Below, one piece after another: positions 18,731 through 28,944 of a DNA stretch of 64,000 bases. The position numbers and the translations under genes are program-made. The notes beneath the pieces are model-generated. The model searched no databases. It saw only the letters and a program-made list of their open reading frames with translations, and had not been told where the DNA came from. Position 1 is the stretch's first letter; each line of letters opens with the position of its first letter. The stretch is from Brasilonema sp. UFV-L1 (lineage in GTDB: Bacteria > Cyanobacteriota > Cyanobacteriia > Cyanobacteriales > Nostocaceae): NCBI RefSeq assembly GCF_012912105.1, contig NZ_QMEA01000022.1, forward strand, positions 18,876 to 82,875. The letters are read 5' to 3'.

Positions 18731-19555
18731 ATGAATACTACAAGAATTCTTATCAAAGCCGGTCGAACTGAAAGCCAGTATTGGAAAGATTTATGGCGTT
18801 ATCGAGAACTGTTTTACTTCCTAGCTTGGCGCGATATTTTGGTGCGGTATAAGCAGACTGTGATTGGAATTGCCTGGGCTTTGCTTCGACCATTTTTAGC
18901 AATGATTGTTTCCACAGTAGTGTTTGGCAATCTCGCAAAGTTACCCTCCGAGGGTGTGCCATATCCAATTTTAGTATTTGCAGCAATGCTACCGTGGCAG
19001 TTTTTTGCGAGTTCTTTAACAGAGTGTAGCCTCAGCTTGATTAATAGTAGTCACCTCATTTCTAAAGTTTATTTTCCTCGCTTGATTGTGCCAGTCAGTT
19101 CAGTCATTGTTAGCTTTGTAGATTTTCTCATTTCCGGCATCATCCTGTTAGGATTGATGGCTTGGTATGACTTTGTGCCCGATTGGCGTATCTTAACGCT
19201 ACCGTTTTTTATTCTGATTGCCTTTGCAGTGGCGATTGGAGGGGGGCTTTGGTTAGGGGCGCTGAATGTAAAGTACCGTGATTTCCGCCATATTGTGCCG
19301 TTTCTTGTGCAGTTTGGCTTTTATATATCTCCGGTTGCTTATAGTAGCAGCGTGATATCCCCAAAGTGGCGCTTACTCTACTCTTTGAATCCAATGGTAG
19401 GGGTGATTGATGGCTTTCGTTGGGCAATTTTGAGTGGGCAGTCAAAACTCTACTTGCCGGGATTCATTCTATCTACGGGATTGGCTTCTCTGCTTCTTGC
19501 CAGTGGTATTTGGTACTTCCGTAAAACCGAACGCACGTTTGCAGATGTTATTTAA
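18731..19555 (+). CDS. wzm: Polysaccharide ABC exporter permease (Wzm-like)
   Basis: A 274-residue ABC-2-type integral membrane protein with about six helices. The N-terminal DLWRYRELFYFLAWRDILVRYKQT motif is a hallmark of O-antigen and teichoic acid exporters (Wzm, TagG). It moves a lipid-linked glycan across the inner membrane together with the ATPase encoded 27 bases downstream. Length is normal for the family. Confidence 0.9.
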   Translation: MNTTRILIKAGRTESQYWKDLWRYRELFYFLAWRDILVRYKQTVIGIAWALLRPFLAMIVSTVVFGNLAKLPSEGVPYPILVFAAMLPWQFFASSLTECSLSLINSSHLISKVYFPRLIVPVSSVIVSFVDFLISGIILLGLMAWYDFVPDWRILTLPFFILIAFAVAIGGGLWLGALNVKYRDFRHIVPFLVQFGFYISPVAYSSSVISPKWRLLYSLNPMVGVIDGFRWAILSGQSKLYLPGFILSTGLASLLLASGIWYFRKTERTFADVI

Positions 19556-19582
19556 CTTGTTATTTAACTAGGGAGTGAAAGT

Positions 19583-20884
19583 GTGTCTGATAATGTAGTC
19601 CAGGTTGAAAATTTAGGCAAGAAATATACAATTAGCCACCAAAAGCGGGGAGCAAACGCAACTTTACGGGATGCGATCGCCACTAGCGCCAAAGCCATCA
19701 GTCGTAACTTCCTAACACCATTTGGCAAAAAAATGCCCAACCCAACTCATGAGGAATTTTGGGCGTTGAAAAATGTTTCTTTTGATATTAAGCAGGGGGA
19801 AGTTGTTGGTATTATCGGTCGCAATGGCGCAGGAAAATCAACTCTTTTAAAGATTTTAAGCCGAATTACTGAACCTACACAAGGACAGATTTTAATTAAC
19901 GGAAGAGTCGCAAGTTTGTTGGAAGTGGGAACAGGTTTTCACCCAGAATTAACAGGACGAGAAAACATTTTTCTCAACGGTGCTATTTTGGGTATGAGCA
20001 AGGCTGAGATTAAAAAGAAGTTTGATGAAATTGTGTCTTTTGCAGAAGTGGAGAAGTTTTTAGATACTCCTGTGAAGCATTATTCATCTGGGATGTATGT
20101 ACGTCTTGCTTTTGCCATAGCAGCACATCTAGAACCAGAAATCTTGATTGTGGACGAAGTATTAGCAGTGGGGGATGTGCAATTTCAAAAGAAATGTCTG
20201 GGAAAAATGGGCAACGTGGCTAAGGAAGGGCGAACTATTTTATTCGTGACTCATAACATGAGTATGGTGGAATCTTTATGCGATCGCGGAATTCTCCTTG
20301 AAGAAGGCACACTATGTGTAGATGGTACTTCAGAAGAAGCTGTTAGGGTTTATCTAGAAAAGTCTTACAGTCTGGCTCAAGAGTTGCCTTTAAGCCAAAG
20401 AAAAGACCGTACTGGTTCTGGAAGAGTCAGAATTTCTAGTTTTAGAATCTTAAATCAAAAAGGTCATGAAGAACAAGTTTTACAATCTGGAAAAAACTAC
20501 TATTTTGAAATAGGATACTCAAACTACATAGGAAAACGTCTGAGTAATGTCGTTGTAAGTCTTGCTGTTGCCGATGAGAGAGGTACTTTTGACCTCTTAT
20601 TAAGGAGTAATTTTACTAACGATTATCTAACTCTTAATTCTGAGCAAGGCTATATTCTCTGTGGTATAGAAAATTTGCCTTTAGTAAATGGCTTGTATCA
20701 AGTTTCGATATATCTGTCACATGCAGATAGCGAAACTCTAGATGATCTTCAAGAAGCTGTATCTGTGGTTGTAGATGGAGGTGATTTTTTTGGTACTGGT
20801 AATCCTGGTTTGCCAAACTTCTGTAAGTTTTTAGTTAAGGCAGAGTGGTCTACATCAGACGCTCATTTATTCTCCCATATGTAA
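19583..20884 (+). CDS. wzt: Polysaccharide ABC exporter ATPase with C-terminal glycan-binding domain (Wzt-like)
   Basis: A 433-residue protein starting at GTG with GGGAG upstream. The ATPase has Walker A GRNGAGKSTLL near residue 83, signature YSSGMYVRLAFA and Walker B ILIVDEVLAVGD. The GxHPELTGRENIFLNG stretch is typical of glycan exporters. From about residue 285 an extra beta-rich domain (VRISSFRILNQKGHEEQV...) matches the Wzt C-terminal carbohydrate-binding module, which recognises the finished non-reducing end of the chain. It pairs with the permease directly upstream. Confidence 0.9.
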   Translation: MSDNVVQVENLGKKYTISHQKRGANATLRDAIATSAKAISRNFLTPFGKKMPNPTHEEFWALKNVSFDIKQGEVVGIIGRNGAGKSTLLKILSRITEPTQGQILINGRVASLLEVGTGFHPELTGRENIFLNGAILGMSKAEIKKKFDEIVSFAEVEKFLDTPVKHYSSGMYVRLAFAIAAHLEPEILIVDEVLAVGDVQFQKKCLGKMGNVAKEGRTILFVTHNMSMVESLCDRGILLEEGTLCVDGTSEEAVRVYLEKSYSLAQELPLSQRKDRTGSGRVRISSFRILNQKGHEEQVLQSGKNYYFEIGYSNYIGKRLSNVVVSLAVADERGTFDLLLRSNFTNDYLTLNSEQGYILCGIENLPLVNGLYQVSIYLSHADSETLDDLQEAVSVVVDGGDFFGTGNPGLPNFCKFLVKAEWSTSDAHLFSHM

Positions 20885-20932
20885 TTAATTTGATTTTCAA
20901 AAACTAAAGATTCTGTTTATAGCTATAGCAAT

Positions 20933-21125
20933 CCTATATGAGTTGTGAGAATTTATCGAACCGCCAAGACGCCAAGGACGCCAAGAAAGAGAGGAGAAAA
21001 TCTTACGTAAGCGCAAGCGCACGCCCAGAGGGCTAACGCGCAGCGTGCGCCTTTGGCGCTTAGCGTCTGGTGGAGGAGATACGCGTAGCGTGCCCGTAGC
21101 GGCTCAGGATTTAGGACTGCTATAT
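20933..21125. repeat. MITE-like repeat, family 1, inverted copy
   Basis: CTATAGCAATCCTATATGAG begins the element and CAGGATTTAGGACTGCTATA ends it. The interior contains GC-rich repeats such as ACGCGTAGCGTGCCCGTAGC. No gene is seen from 20885 to 21212. Confidence 0.6.
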
Positions 21126-21212
21126 GAAACAGAATCAAGTGATAGTGAAATTATTTTTTATGTAATTTCAAGATGATCTTTATCAGGGTTACTCTCATTA
21201 CTGGAGGCTAAG

Positions 21213-22757
21213 ATGTCATACAAAATTCTTTATTACAACTGGGATCCTTACTTTGAAAAATCATCGTTGGGGGGAGGTGTATCTATATACTGCCGGAGTT
21301 TAATAGACTATTTTAGTCAACAAACTGACTATCAAGTTAATTTTCTTTATAGTGGGGTTGACTACACCTTTTTCAGTAAACAACCCTACATTAAACAGGT
21401 TCGTAACAATCGTCATCCTAGTGTACCGACCTTTTCAATAGTTAACTCTCCTGTTTTCTCCCCTTCTCACTTTTATTTTCACAACCCTATAGGAAATGTT
21501 AAAAATCCTGAGCTAGAAAAATATTTTCAACAGTTTTTAGCAGAACATGGACCTTTTCAAATTATTCACTTTCACAACTTGGAAGGATTAACTGCTAGTT
21601 GCCTTAAGATAGCTAAAGAGAGCGGCGCGAGAGTCGTATTTAGCTTGCACAACTATTGGTCAGTTTGCCCTCAAGTCAATTTATGGAAATTAGAAAGTAG
21701 CCCATGCTCAAATTATCTTGAAGGAAGAGCTTGTGTTTCCTGCCTAGACACAAAAATACATGTAGATTTAGAACTGACTCTTAGAAAACTGAATCATTTA
21801 GGAAGCTTGCTAGGTCAAGATCAGCAATCACTTCCTGTGGCTGTAGCTAAAAAAATTTACAGGGGGATCTACAGCCAAATTTGGTATCAAGTGATAACTC
21901 GTACAAAATCTCCCCTGCAGAAACCTCTAGAGATGACGAGTACAGATTTGCCTCGGCAAGCTGATTTGTATCGCTATCGGCGAGAGGAAATCGTTTCTCT
22001 TATAAACCACTATGTTGATGTAGCGCTGTCTGTTTCTGAGCGTACCACTGCTATTTATAAGCAATACGGAGTGAACCCAGCTCTATTGACAACAAAATAT
22101 ATAGGCAGTCAAGCGACTCAGTTCCAAGTACCACCCAATAACCCAGCAGCCTACACTCCAGAGCAGCCCTTTAAATTAATTTACATGGGACCAGCAAGAA
22201 AAGATAAGGGATTTTACTTTTTGTTAGAAGAACTACGTTCTTTACCACAGGAAGAATTGAGTTCGCTTGAGCTGGTTGTCGCAAGCCGAATTTATGATGC
22301 GGTCGAGTTGGGAATGTCAATTGAACAGAAAGGACGGTTGTTATCTCTAGCTCAATCTCTTCACCGTTTCCGTTTCTACCCTGGCTACAAATACGAGAAT
22401 ATTCCCAATATGTTGGATGGAATCCACTTGGGAGTTGTCCCATCCCAATGGGAAGATAATCTACCACAAGTCACTTTTGAGCTCATAGCATGTCGCGTGC
22501 CAGTACTTTGTTCAAATCGAGGAGGCGCACAAGAGTTTGTTCGCCATCCTGCTTTCATTTTTGACCCTTCAAAACAAGGAGACTTCGAGTACAAACTCCG
22601 TACTATTCGAGAGAACCCATATTTACTCACCGAGTTTTGGCAAGAGGCGCGACCAGTCAAAACAGTAGAACAGCATTTTCATGAGTTAAACGAAGTTTAT
22701 CAGACCGACATCGGAAAATCACTTTCCCTTGTTGGCGCGAGTTCCAGTACTGATTAA
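21213..22757 (+). CDS. Family 4-type glycosyltransferase
   Basis: A 514-residue GT-B enzyme preceded by GGAGG. The N-terminal half contains IHFHNLEGLTASCLKIAK and VFSLHNYWSVCPQ, and the C-terminal half contains LIYMGPARKDKGFYFLLEEL and VVPSQWEDNLPQVTFELIACRVPVLCSNRGG, the usual donor-binding region. A Cys-rich insert (CSNYLEGRACVSC) resembles the zinc-site insert of some GT4 enzymes. It probably acts in the polysaccharide pathway next to Wzm and Wzt. Confidence 0.85.
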   Translation: MSYKILYYNWDPYFEKSSLGGGVSIYCRSLIDYFSQQTDYQVNFLYSGVDYTFFSKQPYIKQVRNNRHPSVPTFSIVNSPVFSPSHFYFHNPIGNVKNPELEKYFQQFLAEHGPFQIIHFHNLEGLTASCLKIAKESGARVVFSLHNYWSVCPQVNLWKLESSPCSNYLEGRACVSCLDTKIHVDLELTLRKLNHLGSLLGQDQQSLPVAVAKKIYRGIYSQIWYQVITRTKSPLQKPLEMTSTDLPRQADLYRYRREEIVSLINHYVDVALSVSERTTAIYKQYGVNPALLTTKYIGSQATQFQVPPNNPAAYTPEQPFKLIYMGPARKDKGFYFLLEELRSLPQEELSSLELVVASRIYDAVELGMSIEQKGRLLSLAQSLHRFRFYPGYKYENIPNMLDGIHLGVVPSQWEDNLPQVTFELIACRVPVLCSNRGGAQEFVRHPAFIFDPSKQGDFEYKLRTIRENPYLLTEFWQEARPVKTVEQHFHELNEVYQTDIGKSLSLVGASSSTD

Positions 22758-22824
22758 GCTGTTATGCACTTAAATTGCACATTGACGAGTGAGGGTTGTC
22801 AACAGCCGCTTCATTTTTCATAGA

Positions 22825-22957
22825 CAAAAATGGACAACCACTAACAATGTCTACTCGTAAAACTCAAGATCTGGGTGTATTTTTGCGGCCCTACCCAAGA
22901 ACTTGGGTAAAACGAGTTGACTTCTGGCCGCAAAAATACAAGGGTTGTCCATTTTTG
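22825..22957. repeat. Large multi-arm inverted repeat
   Basis: CAAAAATGGACAACC (22825-22839) is inverted at 22943-22957. GTATTTTTGCGGCC (22877-22890) is inverted at 22926-22939. ACTCGT and ACGAGT pair between them, and ACCCAAG/CTTGGGT (22893-22908) forms a central hairpin. The whole 133-bp unit can fold as a branched cruciform. It does not match the other repeat families in the window. Confidence 0.6.
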
Positions 22958-23520
22958 CCCTTGGGTTTGCCCAACCCAGCCCCAGACTCCAAAGCAGGGC
23001 GTCAAGAGTCAATAGTCTTGATAACTAGGGGTGTAGGGGAATAGGGGCAAAACAAGTCAAAAGTATTAAGTCAAAAGTCAAAATTAATACTTTTGATTTT
23101 TGATTTTTGATTTTTGACTTCCCTGAAAGGGCGGGGGTGTAGGGGACTCCACCAGGCGCGAGATGGAGTTTTAACAAAATCGGCGTAAGTCCCCAACTAT
23201 ACCGCAAGGTTAGTTGGGGATATAAGCCGGACAAAATTAGGGGAAACAGCGCTTGTAGTAAATATCTTCAAGCTTGCTTTTTATGGTTTGAGTCAAAATT
23301 AATAGTTGGTTATTGCCGTTTCTTTCTTCTATCACCAGAGATATGTCTTAGGTATAAGTTTAATGTCTAAACTTTTCCTCTAAATTATTAGTTAATTCTG
23401 CTCATTTTGCTGACAAAGTACTTACAAACCTAAATAGTTACACTTTAGACTTAAGCTCTCTCTTTGCTAACTGAAAATACAGATAATTTTTTTATTTAGA
23501 ATCACCATTTATGTAAGGAT
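22958..23520. other. Intergenic stretch with TTTTTGA tandem repeat
   Basis: TTTTTGA-type heptamers occur at 23089-23120 and a related inverted tract at 23057-23085. No gene is supported; the short frames on either strand have no family features. Confidence 0.5.
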
Positions 23521-25152
23521 TTGAAGGTCAAACTGATGCATAACAAGGTCCTTCCTCCTACTTGGTTACGGTTTTTACTCGTCGTCCTATTGATACTGGG
23601 TGTGTTTTTTCGCTTCGTCAATCTTGACCGAAAAATCTACTGGTATGATGAGACTTTTACCTCATTACGAATTTTTGGCTACACAATGTCAGAAGTGGTC
23701 GGGCAAGTTTGCAATGGTAAAGAAATTGGCATTGAAGATTTACAGAAGTATCAGCATCCCACTCCTGAGAAAACCTTAACAGATACTCTTAAATCTTTAG
23801 CAGTAGAAGACCCTCAGCATCCACCACTATATTACGTGCTCACGCGATTTTGGGTGCAATGGTTTGGCAGTTCAGTGGCGGTAATAAGAAGTTTCTCTGC
23901 CCTGAGTAGCTTGCTGGCGTTCCCCTGCATCTACTGGTTATGTCTGGAATTATTTGATTCGTCGCTCGTGGGATGGGTAGCAATTGCACTGATAGCTGTG
24001 TCGCCATTCCATGTGCTATACGCACAGGAAGCGCGAGAGTATAGTTTGTGGACTTCGACAATTTTGCTATCAAGCGCAACACTATTACGAGCAATGCGAC
24101 TAAAAACAAAGCTCAGTTGGGTAATGTATGCAGTCACTGTGGTATTAGGGCTGTATACATTTCTGTTTTCTGGGTTGGTGATAATTGCTCATGGTATCTA
24201 TGTAGTTGCAACTGAAAGCTTTCGATTAACTAAGACGGTTATTGCTTATTTGCTTGCGTCTCTATTAGGGTTTTTAGCTTTGACACCTTGGCTTGTGGTT
24301 CTTGTGATTAATTTTGGACAAGCTCAGAATACAACACGCTGGACATCTGATACAGTTTCTAAGTTAACTTTCATTAAAAACTGGATTATTAACCTTAGTT
24401 ATTTCTTCTTAGATTTTGGCTACGATTTAGGTAATTACGAACATGAACCTAGATTGAAAATCATAACAAAATTGTTGATTCCTTTTATCTTAATTTTGGT
24501 AGGATATTCGATTTATTTTCTTTGTCTTAAAGCTCCAAAGCGAGTTTGGTTGTTTGTCTTAACATTGATTAGTGTGACAGCGCTATCTCTAGCAATACCA
24601 GATTTCATTTTTGGAGGAATGCGATCCCTAATTCCTCGATATTTAATCCCTTTCTATTTAGGTATTCAGCTAGCTGTTGCTTACCTCCTAGCCACTCAAA
24701 TTATCCCCATCTCTGTTAACATCTGGAGACTAAAGCTTTGGCAGGTTGTTATGGTTATGCTGCTTACATCTGGAGTCCTATCGTGTGTAAGCAGTTCTCA
24801 AGCAAAAACTTGGTGGCTTAAGTATCAAAACATTTATACTCCGCAAGTGGTTGAGATCATCAACAAAGCTACCCAGCCACTTGTGATCAGTTCCTGTCAA
24901 GGAAGTTGGTCTCTTCTTGCTGATGAATTCTCTCTAATTGATCAAATTGATCCAAAAGTACGCTTTGAGTTAATCAATGAGTCAAATGTACCGCAAATTC
25001 CTAATAATTTCAAGGATGTGTTTTTATACAATCCTTCCCACAATTATTTCCTCCAAGCAGTGCGATATAAGCTTGAGAAGGAACAGAATTACAAAATTGA
25101 GGAGAATATTTACCCTAAAAAGCTAGGGCTTTGGAAATTAGTAAAAAAATAG
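23521..25152 (+). CDS. GT39-like integral membrane glycosyltransferase
   Basis: A 543-residue multi-pass membrane protein. The first helix is followed by FRFVNLDRKIYWYDETFTSLR, with the acidic residues of the first periplasmic loop typical of ArnT/PMT-type enzymes. DPQHPPLYYVLTRFW and YAQEAREYSLWT are also family hallmarks. Such enzymes transfer a sugar from a polyprenyl phosphate donor outside the membrane. The start at 23521 is TTG; an ATG at 23536 is an alternative, and TAAGGAT favours the first. It closes the polysaccharide region. Confidence 0.8.
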   Translation: MKVKLMHNKVLPPTWLRFLLVVLLILGVFFRFVNLDRKIYWYDETFTSLRIFGYTMSEVVGQVCNGKEIGIEDLQKYQHPTPEKTLTDTLKSLAVEDPQHPPLYYVLTRFWVQWFGSSVAVIRSFSALSSLLAFPCIYWLCLELFDSSLVGWVAIALIAVSPFHVLYAQEAREYSLWTSTILLSSATLLRAMRLKTKLSWVMYAVTVVLGLYTFLFSGLVIIAHGIYVVATESFRLTKTVIAYLLASLLGFLALTPWLVVLVINFGQAQNTTRWTSDTVSKLTFIKNWIINLSYFFLDFGYDLGNYEHEPRLKIITKLLIPFILILVGYSIYFLCLKAPKRVWLFVLTLISVTALSLAIPDFIFGGMRSLIPRYLIPFYLGIQLAVAYLLATQIIPISVNIWRLKLWQVVMVMLLTSGVLSCVSSSQAKTWWLKYQNIYTPQVVEIINKATQPLVISSCQGSWSLLADEFSLIDQIDPKVRFELINESNVPQIPNNFKDVFLYNPSHNYFLQAVRYKLEKEQNYKIEENIYPKKLGLWKLVKK

Positions 25153-25156
25153 ACAA

Positions 25157-25186
25157 TGTAGAGACGTTGCATGCAACGTCTCTACA
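25157..25186. terminator. Perfect 30-bp palindrome between convergent genes
   Basis: TGTAGAGACGTTGCA is followed directly by its inverse complement. It lies between the convergent ends of the GT39-like gene and GAPDH and could act as a bidirectional terminator. A degenerate copy with a loop is found at 38267-38317. Confidence 0.5.
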
Positions 25187-25240
25187 CATCATCAAATCTC
25201 ACTAAAAATCCTTAACAGCAACCGTATTGACTGATAACTG

Positions 25241-26314
<1,074 letters not shown>

Positions 26315-26427
26315 CTAAACAAAGGGAGAAAGTCAAAAGAGATTATCTTTTACTCTTTACTTCCCAATCCTGACAGTCCCGGTACGAATCGGCGTATTTA
26401 CTTGGCATATTTTAAGATTTTTCCTAT

Positions 26428-26565
26428 TTACACAGCTTTGTTGTGTCTTTTTTGGTAAGCATTACAACAATCGGTTTTTGGTTCAAAGTCAAGACAGCCA
26501 ATCGCTTCTAAAGAACATGCTTTGACTGGATGAAACCCTGAAGGAGATAGTTTTGAGTCTTGCAT
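26428..26565 (-). CDS. Possible small Cys-rich protein
   Basis: A 45-residue frame (start MQDSKLSPSGFHPVKACS) with four cysteines including a CC pair and a basic end (YQKRHNKAV). It begins 29 bases after the stop of the Cmr6-like gene and in the same direction, so it could be co-transcribed. No clear ribosome site is seen. The longer overlapping frame upstream runs into cmr6 and is probably not used. Function is unknown. Confidence 0.35.
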   Translation of the reverse strand: MQDSKLSPSGFHPVKACSLEAIGCLDFEPKTDCCNAYQKRHNKAV

Positions 26566-26593
26566 GATGATGGAAATAGAAATTTCCAGATGG

Positions 26594-28345
26594 CTATTTG
26601 GGTTCTTGTCCCCAAGATAACTGCAGCCCTTCTGATTCTTTTTTGAGACTATTGATGAAATTTTGCAGTTGGTCTCCTCTTTCCTGATGTCGCCATTGTG
26701 AGCGATCGCCATGAAATACCGTAACAATTTCTAAATATTGATTGTTGTCTATTGGTAGCATGCGGTGCCAGATGGAACTGACAGATGTTGGACGATTATC
26801 TCTTTCTTCTCTACCATTTTTAATATTTATCCCCCGTCCGCCAACAGCAGGAGTATATTTGAAAATCTCTTCTTTGTCGTGGAAAAGATTGATCACCTGT
26901 GATTTATCTGTTTCTAAAGCATAAACAGTAACATTGTTAGGATGCCATGCTTCTCGCCAAGCAGTCATATAATCTGGTGACTCTTGATGGTTGTTTGGTT
27001 GCCTTGAATTTAATTGGGATCGAAATTGCTGAGTCTTTACATACAAGTTTGATAGAAAATTTTCTAAATCTCGTTTATTTTTAATTCCAACAAAATTTGG
27101 CTCGTGACATTCCCAATGACAACCGATCGCCCTGGTTTGATAACTAGGCATAAAGCCAGGATGCCAATCACGAAGATCGCACTTGTGCCAAACTCGCCGC
27201 CAAGATTTGCCAAACCCACCCATAATATAAGCAAATCGGAATACTGATCGCAACCAATCAGCCTCACGTTCAGGTAAAGAAACTAATAACTTCCCTTGCA
27301 CCTTAAAAATAGGTGTGTTTTCATGTCCCTGTGTTCGGTCCTGACCAAGAAATGCTTGGGTTTGCCAGTACATATCTAACTTACCAGTAGCGCGATCGTG
27401 ACCAAAGAAATAGTTAAGTTGCTTGTTAATTAAATTGTGATCACCACACACACCACCTAACAATCGGGTGACATGACCGCGTATAGATGCTTTAAACTGA
27501 TTGGGTCTAAATTCTGGGACATCACTTCTCAATAAAGAACTAACCCCCGTACCCAATAGTGGAATAATCAGGTTGTATTCCTGCTGTGGGCGTGGTGGTT
27601 GCCCAATTAAACCGTATCCCGTACTTGTTTTCCCACCAATTCCTGCTGTCAGTGCTAACCTTACCCATTCCTCTATCCGTTGCCATTGTTCGAGTGTCAG
27701 TTTTTGACGGCAACTTAACTCAAACACTAAGGTAGGTTTATAAAGGGCGATCGCCGCAAACGCATGGGGAGAAGTTCTTTTAATTCCTATTTGGCGTTCT
27801 TGTTGGGGATGAATAACATCTACCATCCGTCCTCTGCCTGTCCAATCACCAATCGGATATGCCCGATGGAATCTTAGTTTTTCAGCTATTTTGAGTTCTA
27901 TTGGTGTTAATGTATTTCGTCGTAGCCAGCGTTTAAATAACCCCTTAATTCCACTACCTGGAATCATAGGAATGCCTTCACTATCGAGAACTGGGCGGAT
28001 GATATTATCTTGACCGCTATTACTACTCAATCGTCCCGGTAGTTTTAGTAAAAAGCGGTATATGGTATCATCTAAACCAAGAGATGGTTGTGAGTGTTGA
28101 TAAGTAGGGTTGAGATTGGAGTCAGGCTGTACCCACTCATCTACCCATCTTGTGAGATGAGGGTTTTGTCCTGCGTTTTGTAGACTACAACGTTCTGTAA
28201 TTTGCGCCCGATACATCATCCGAATTTCTTCGGGAGTGATGTCACTTCGTGGCTGAAACTCTGCAGATCGATCCTCCGATTCAGAGGTTTCCACGGTTAT
28301 CCCTTTCTTTTGGTATGCCTTAGCAAAGGCATCTTTTAAACTCAT
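26594..28345 (-). CDS. cmr6: Double-RAMP Cmr6-like protein, possibly Cmr6-Cmr1 fusion
   Basis: A 583-residue type III-B subunit. The first RAMP unit (residues 85-265) has IPGSGIKGLFKRWLRR and the glycine loop GIGGKTSTGYGLIG, as in Cmr6. A second RAMP-like unit follows (FKASIRGHVTRLLGG near 300, GGFGKSWRRVW near 380), closer to Cmr1 in pattern. No separate cmr1 is present, so this protein may supply both roles at the 3' end of the crRNA. It is the last recognised cmr gene of the operon. Confidence 0.75.
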   Translation of the reverse strand: MSLKDAFAKAYQKKGITVETSESEDRSAEFQPRSDITPEEIRMMYRAQITERCSLQNAGQNPHLTRWVDEWVQPDSNLNPTYQHSQPSLGLDDTIYRFLLKLPGRLSSNSGQDNIIRPVLDSEGIPMIPGSGIKGLFKRWLRRNTLTPIELKIAEKLRFHRAYPIGDWTGRGRMVDVIHPQQERQIGIKRTSPHAFAAIALYKPTLVFELSCRQKLTLEQWQRIEEWVRLALTAGIGGKTSTGYGLIGQPPRPQQEYNLIIPLLGTGVSSLLRSDVPEFRPNQFKASIRGHVTRLLGGVCGDHNLINKQLNYFFGHDRATGKLDMYWQTQAFLGQDRTQGHENTPIFKVQGKLLVSLPEREADWLRSVFRFAYIMGGFGKSWRRVWHKCDLRDWHPGFMPSYQTRAIGCHWECHEPNFVGIKNKRDLENFLSNLYVKTQQFRSQLNSRQPNNHQESPDYMTAWREAWHPNNVTVYALETDKSQVINLFHDKEEIFKYTPAVGGRGINIKNGREERDNRPTSVSSIWHRMLPIDNNQYLEIVTVFHGDRSQWRHQERGDQLQNFINSLKKESEGLQLSWGQEPK

Positions 28346-28396
28346 AATTTATGACTCACTGAATTCTTTTTAATTTTTAGAACGATGCGGAAGCCG

Positions 28397-28930
28397 CTAC
28401 CTTCGGCGATCGCGTTGTTTGAGTCGTTGAGTCCACCACACCAGTGAATCGCACAACTGGGTTAATACCGCTAAAGTTGCGCGAGTATCGGCTAAGGACA
28501 TCTGACATAATTTAGTTGTCACTTCTCTAATTCCTGCGACATTGTCACTTGAATTGTTACTTGAAACAGTACAATCTCGATCAGGTAACTCAATTCCCGC
28601 ATTAAGCATAATCTTCGCTAATTCTTTCCAGACATCGCGCCAATAATTTCTTTTGCCTCGATCCGTGGGGTTGTTGCTATCATCCCGCAAATGTTCTCCC
28701 CAAAATCTTTCCAGTCCATAAGCTACGGCAATTCGCATTTTATGGGATTCGTTAATGACTTGCGAATCTTGACAATATCTTAATACTAAATCGTAGGCGT
28801 AGCGATCAAGTGAGTAAGCATGAAATCCAACTCCTAGAGGTTCTGGGGCAGGGGTTTGTGTCTGTTGAGTTGGAACATTGCTGCGAGCATTAGGTCGTCT
28901 TGGTGGATTTAAAGGTGTATTTCCAGTCAT
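28397..28930 (-). CDS. cmr5: Cmr5-like small subunit
   Basis: The ATG at 28930 is preceded by AAAGGAGG, so I prefer it to a TTG at 28948 that overlaps the cmr4 stop. The 177-residue product has a Pro- and Gln-rich N-terminus and then helices (YAYDLVLRYCQDS, WRDVWKELAKIMLNAG, TRATLAVLTQLCDSLVWWTQRL). Small helical proteins at this place form the inner filament (Cmr5) of type III-B complexes. The call rests mainly on position, since sequence similarity between Cmr5 families is low. Confidence 0.65.
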   Translation of the reverse strand: MTGNTPLNPPRRPNARSNVPTQQTQTPAPEPLGVGFHAYSLDRYAYDLVLRYCQDSQVINESHKMRIAVAYGLERFWGEHLRDDSNNPTDRGKRNYWRDVWKELAKIMLNAGIELPDRDCTVSSNNSSDNVAGIREVTTKLCQMSLADTRATLAVLTQLCDSLVWWTQRLKQRDRRR

Positions 28931-28944
28931 AATTATGCCTCCTT

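Noticed and set aside
22796..23044. 82-codon plus-strand frame
   Set aside because: It is a reading of the large branched palindrome; the internal symmetry explains the open frame.
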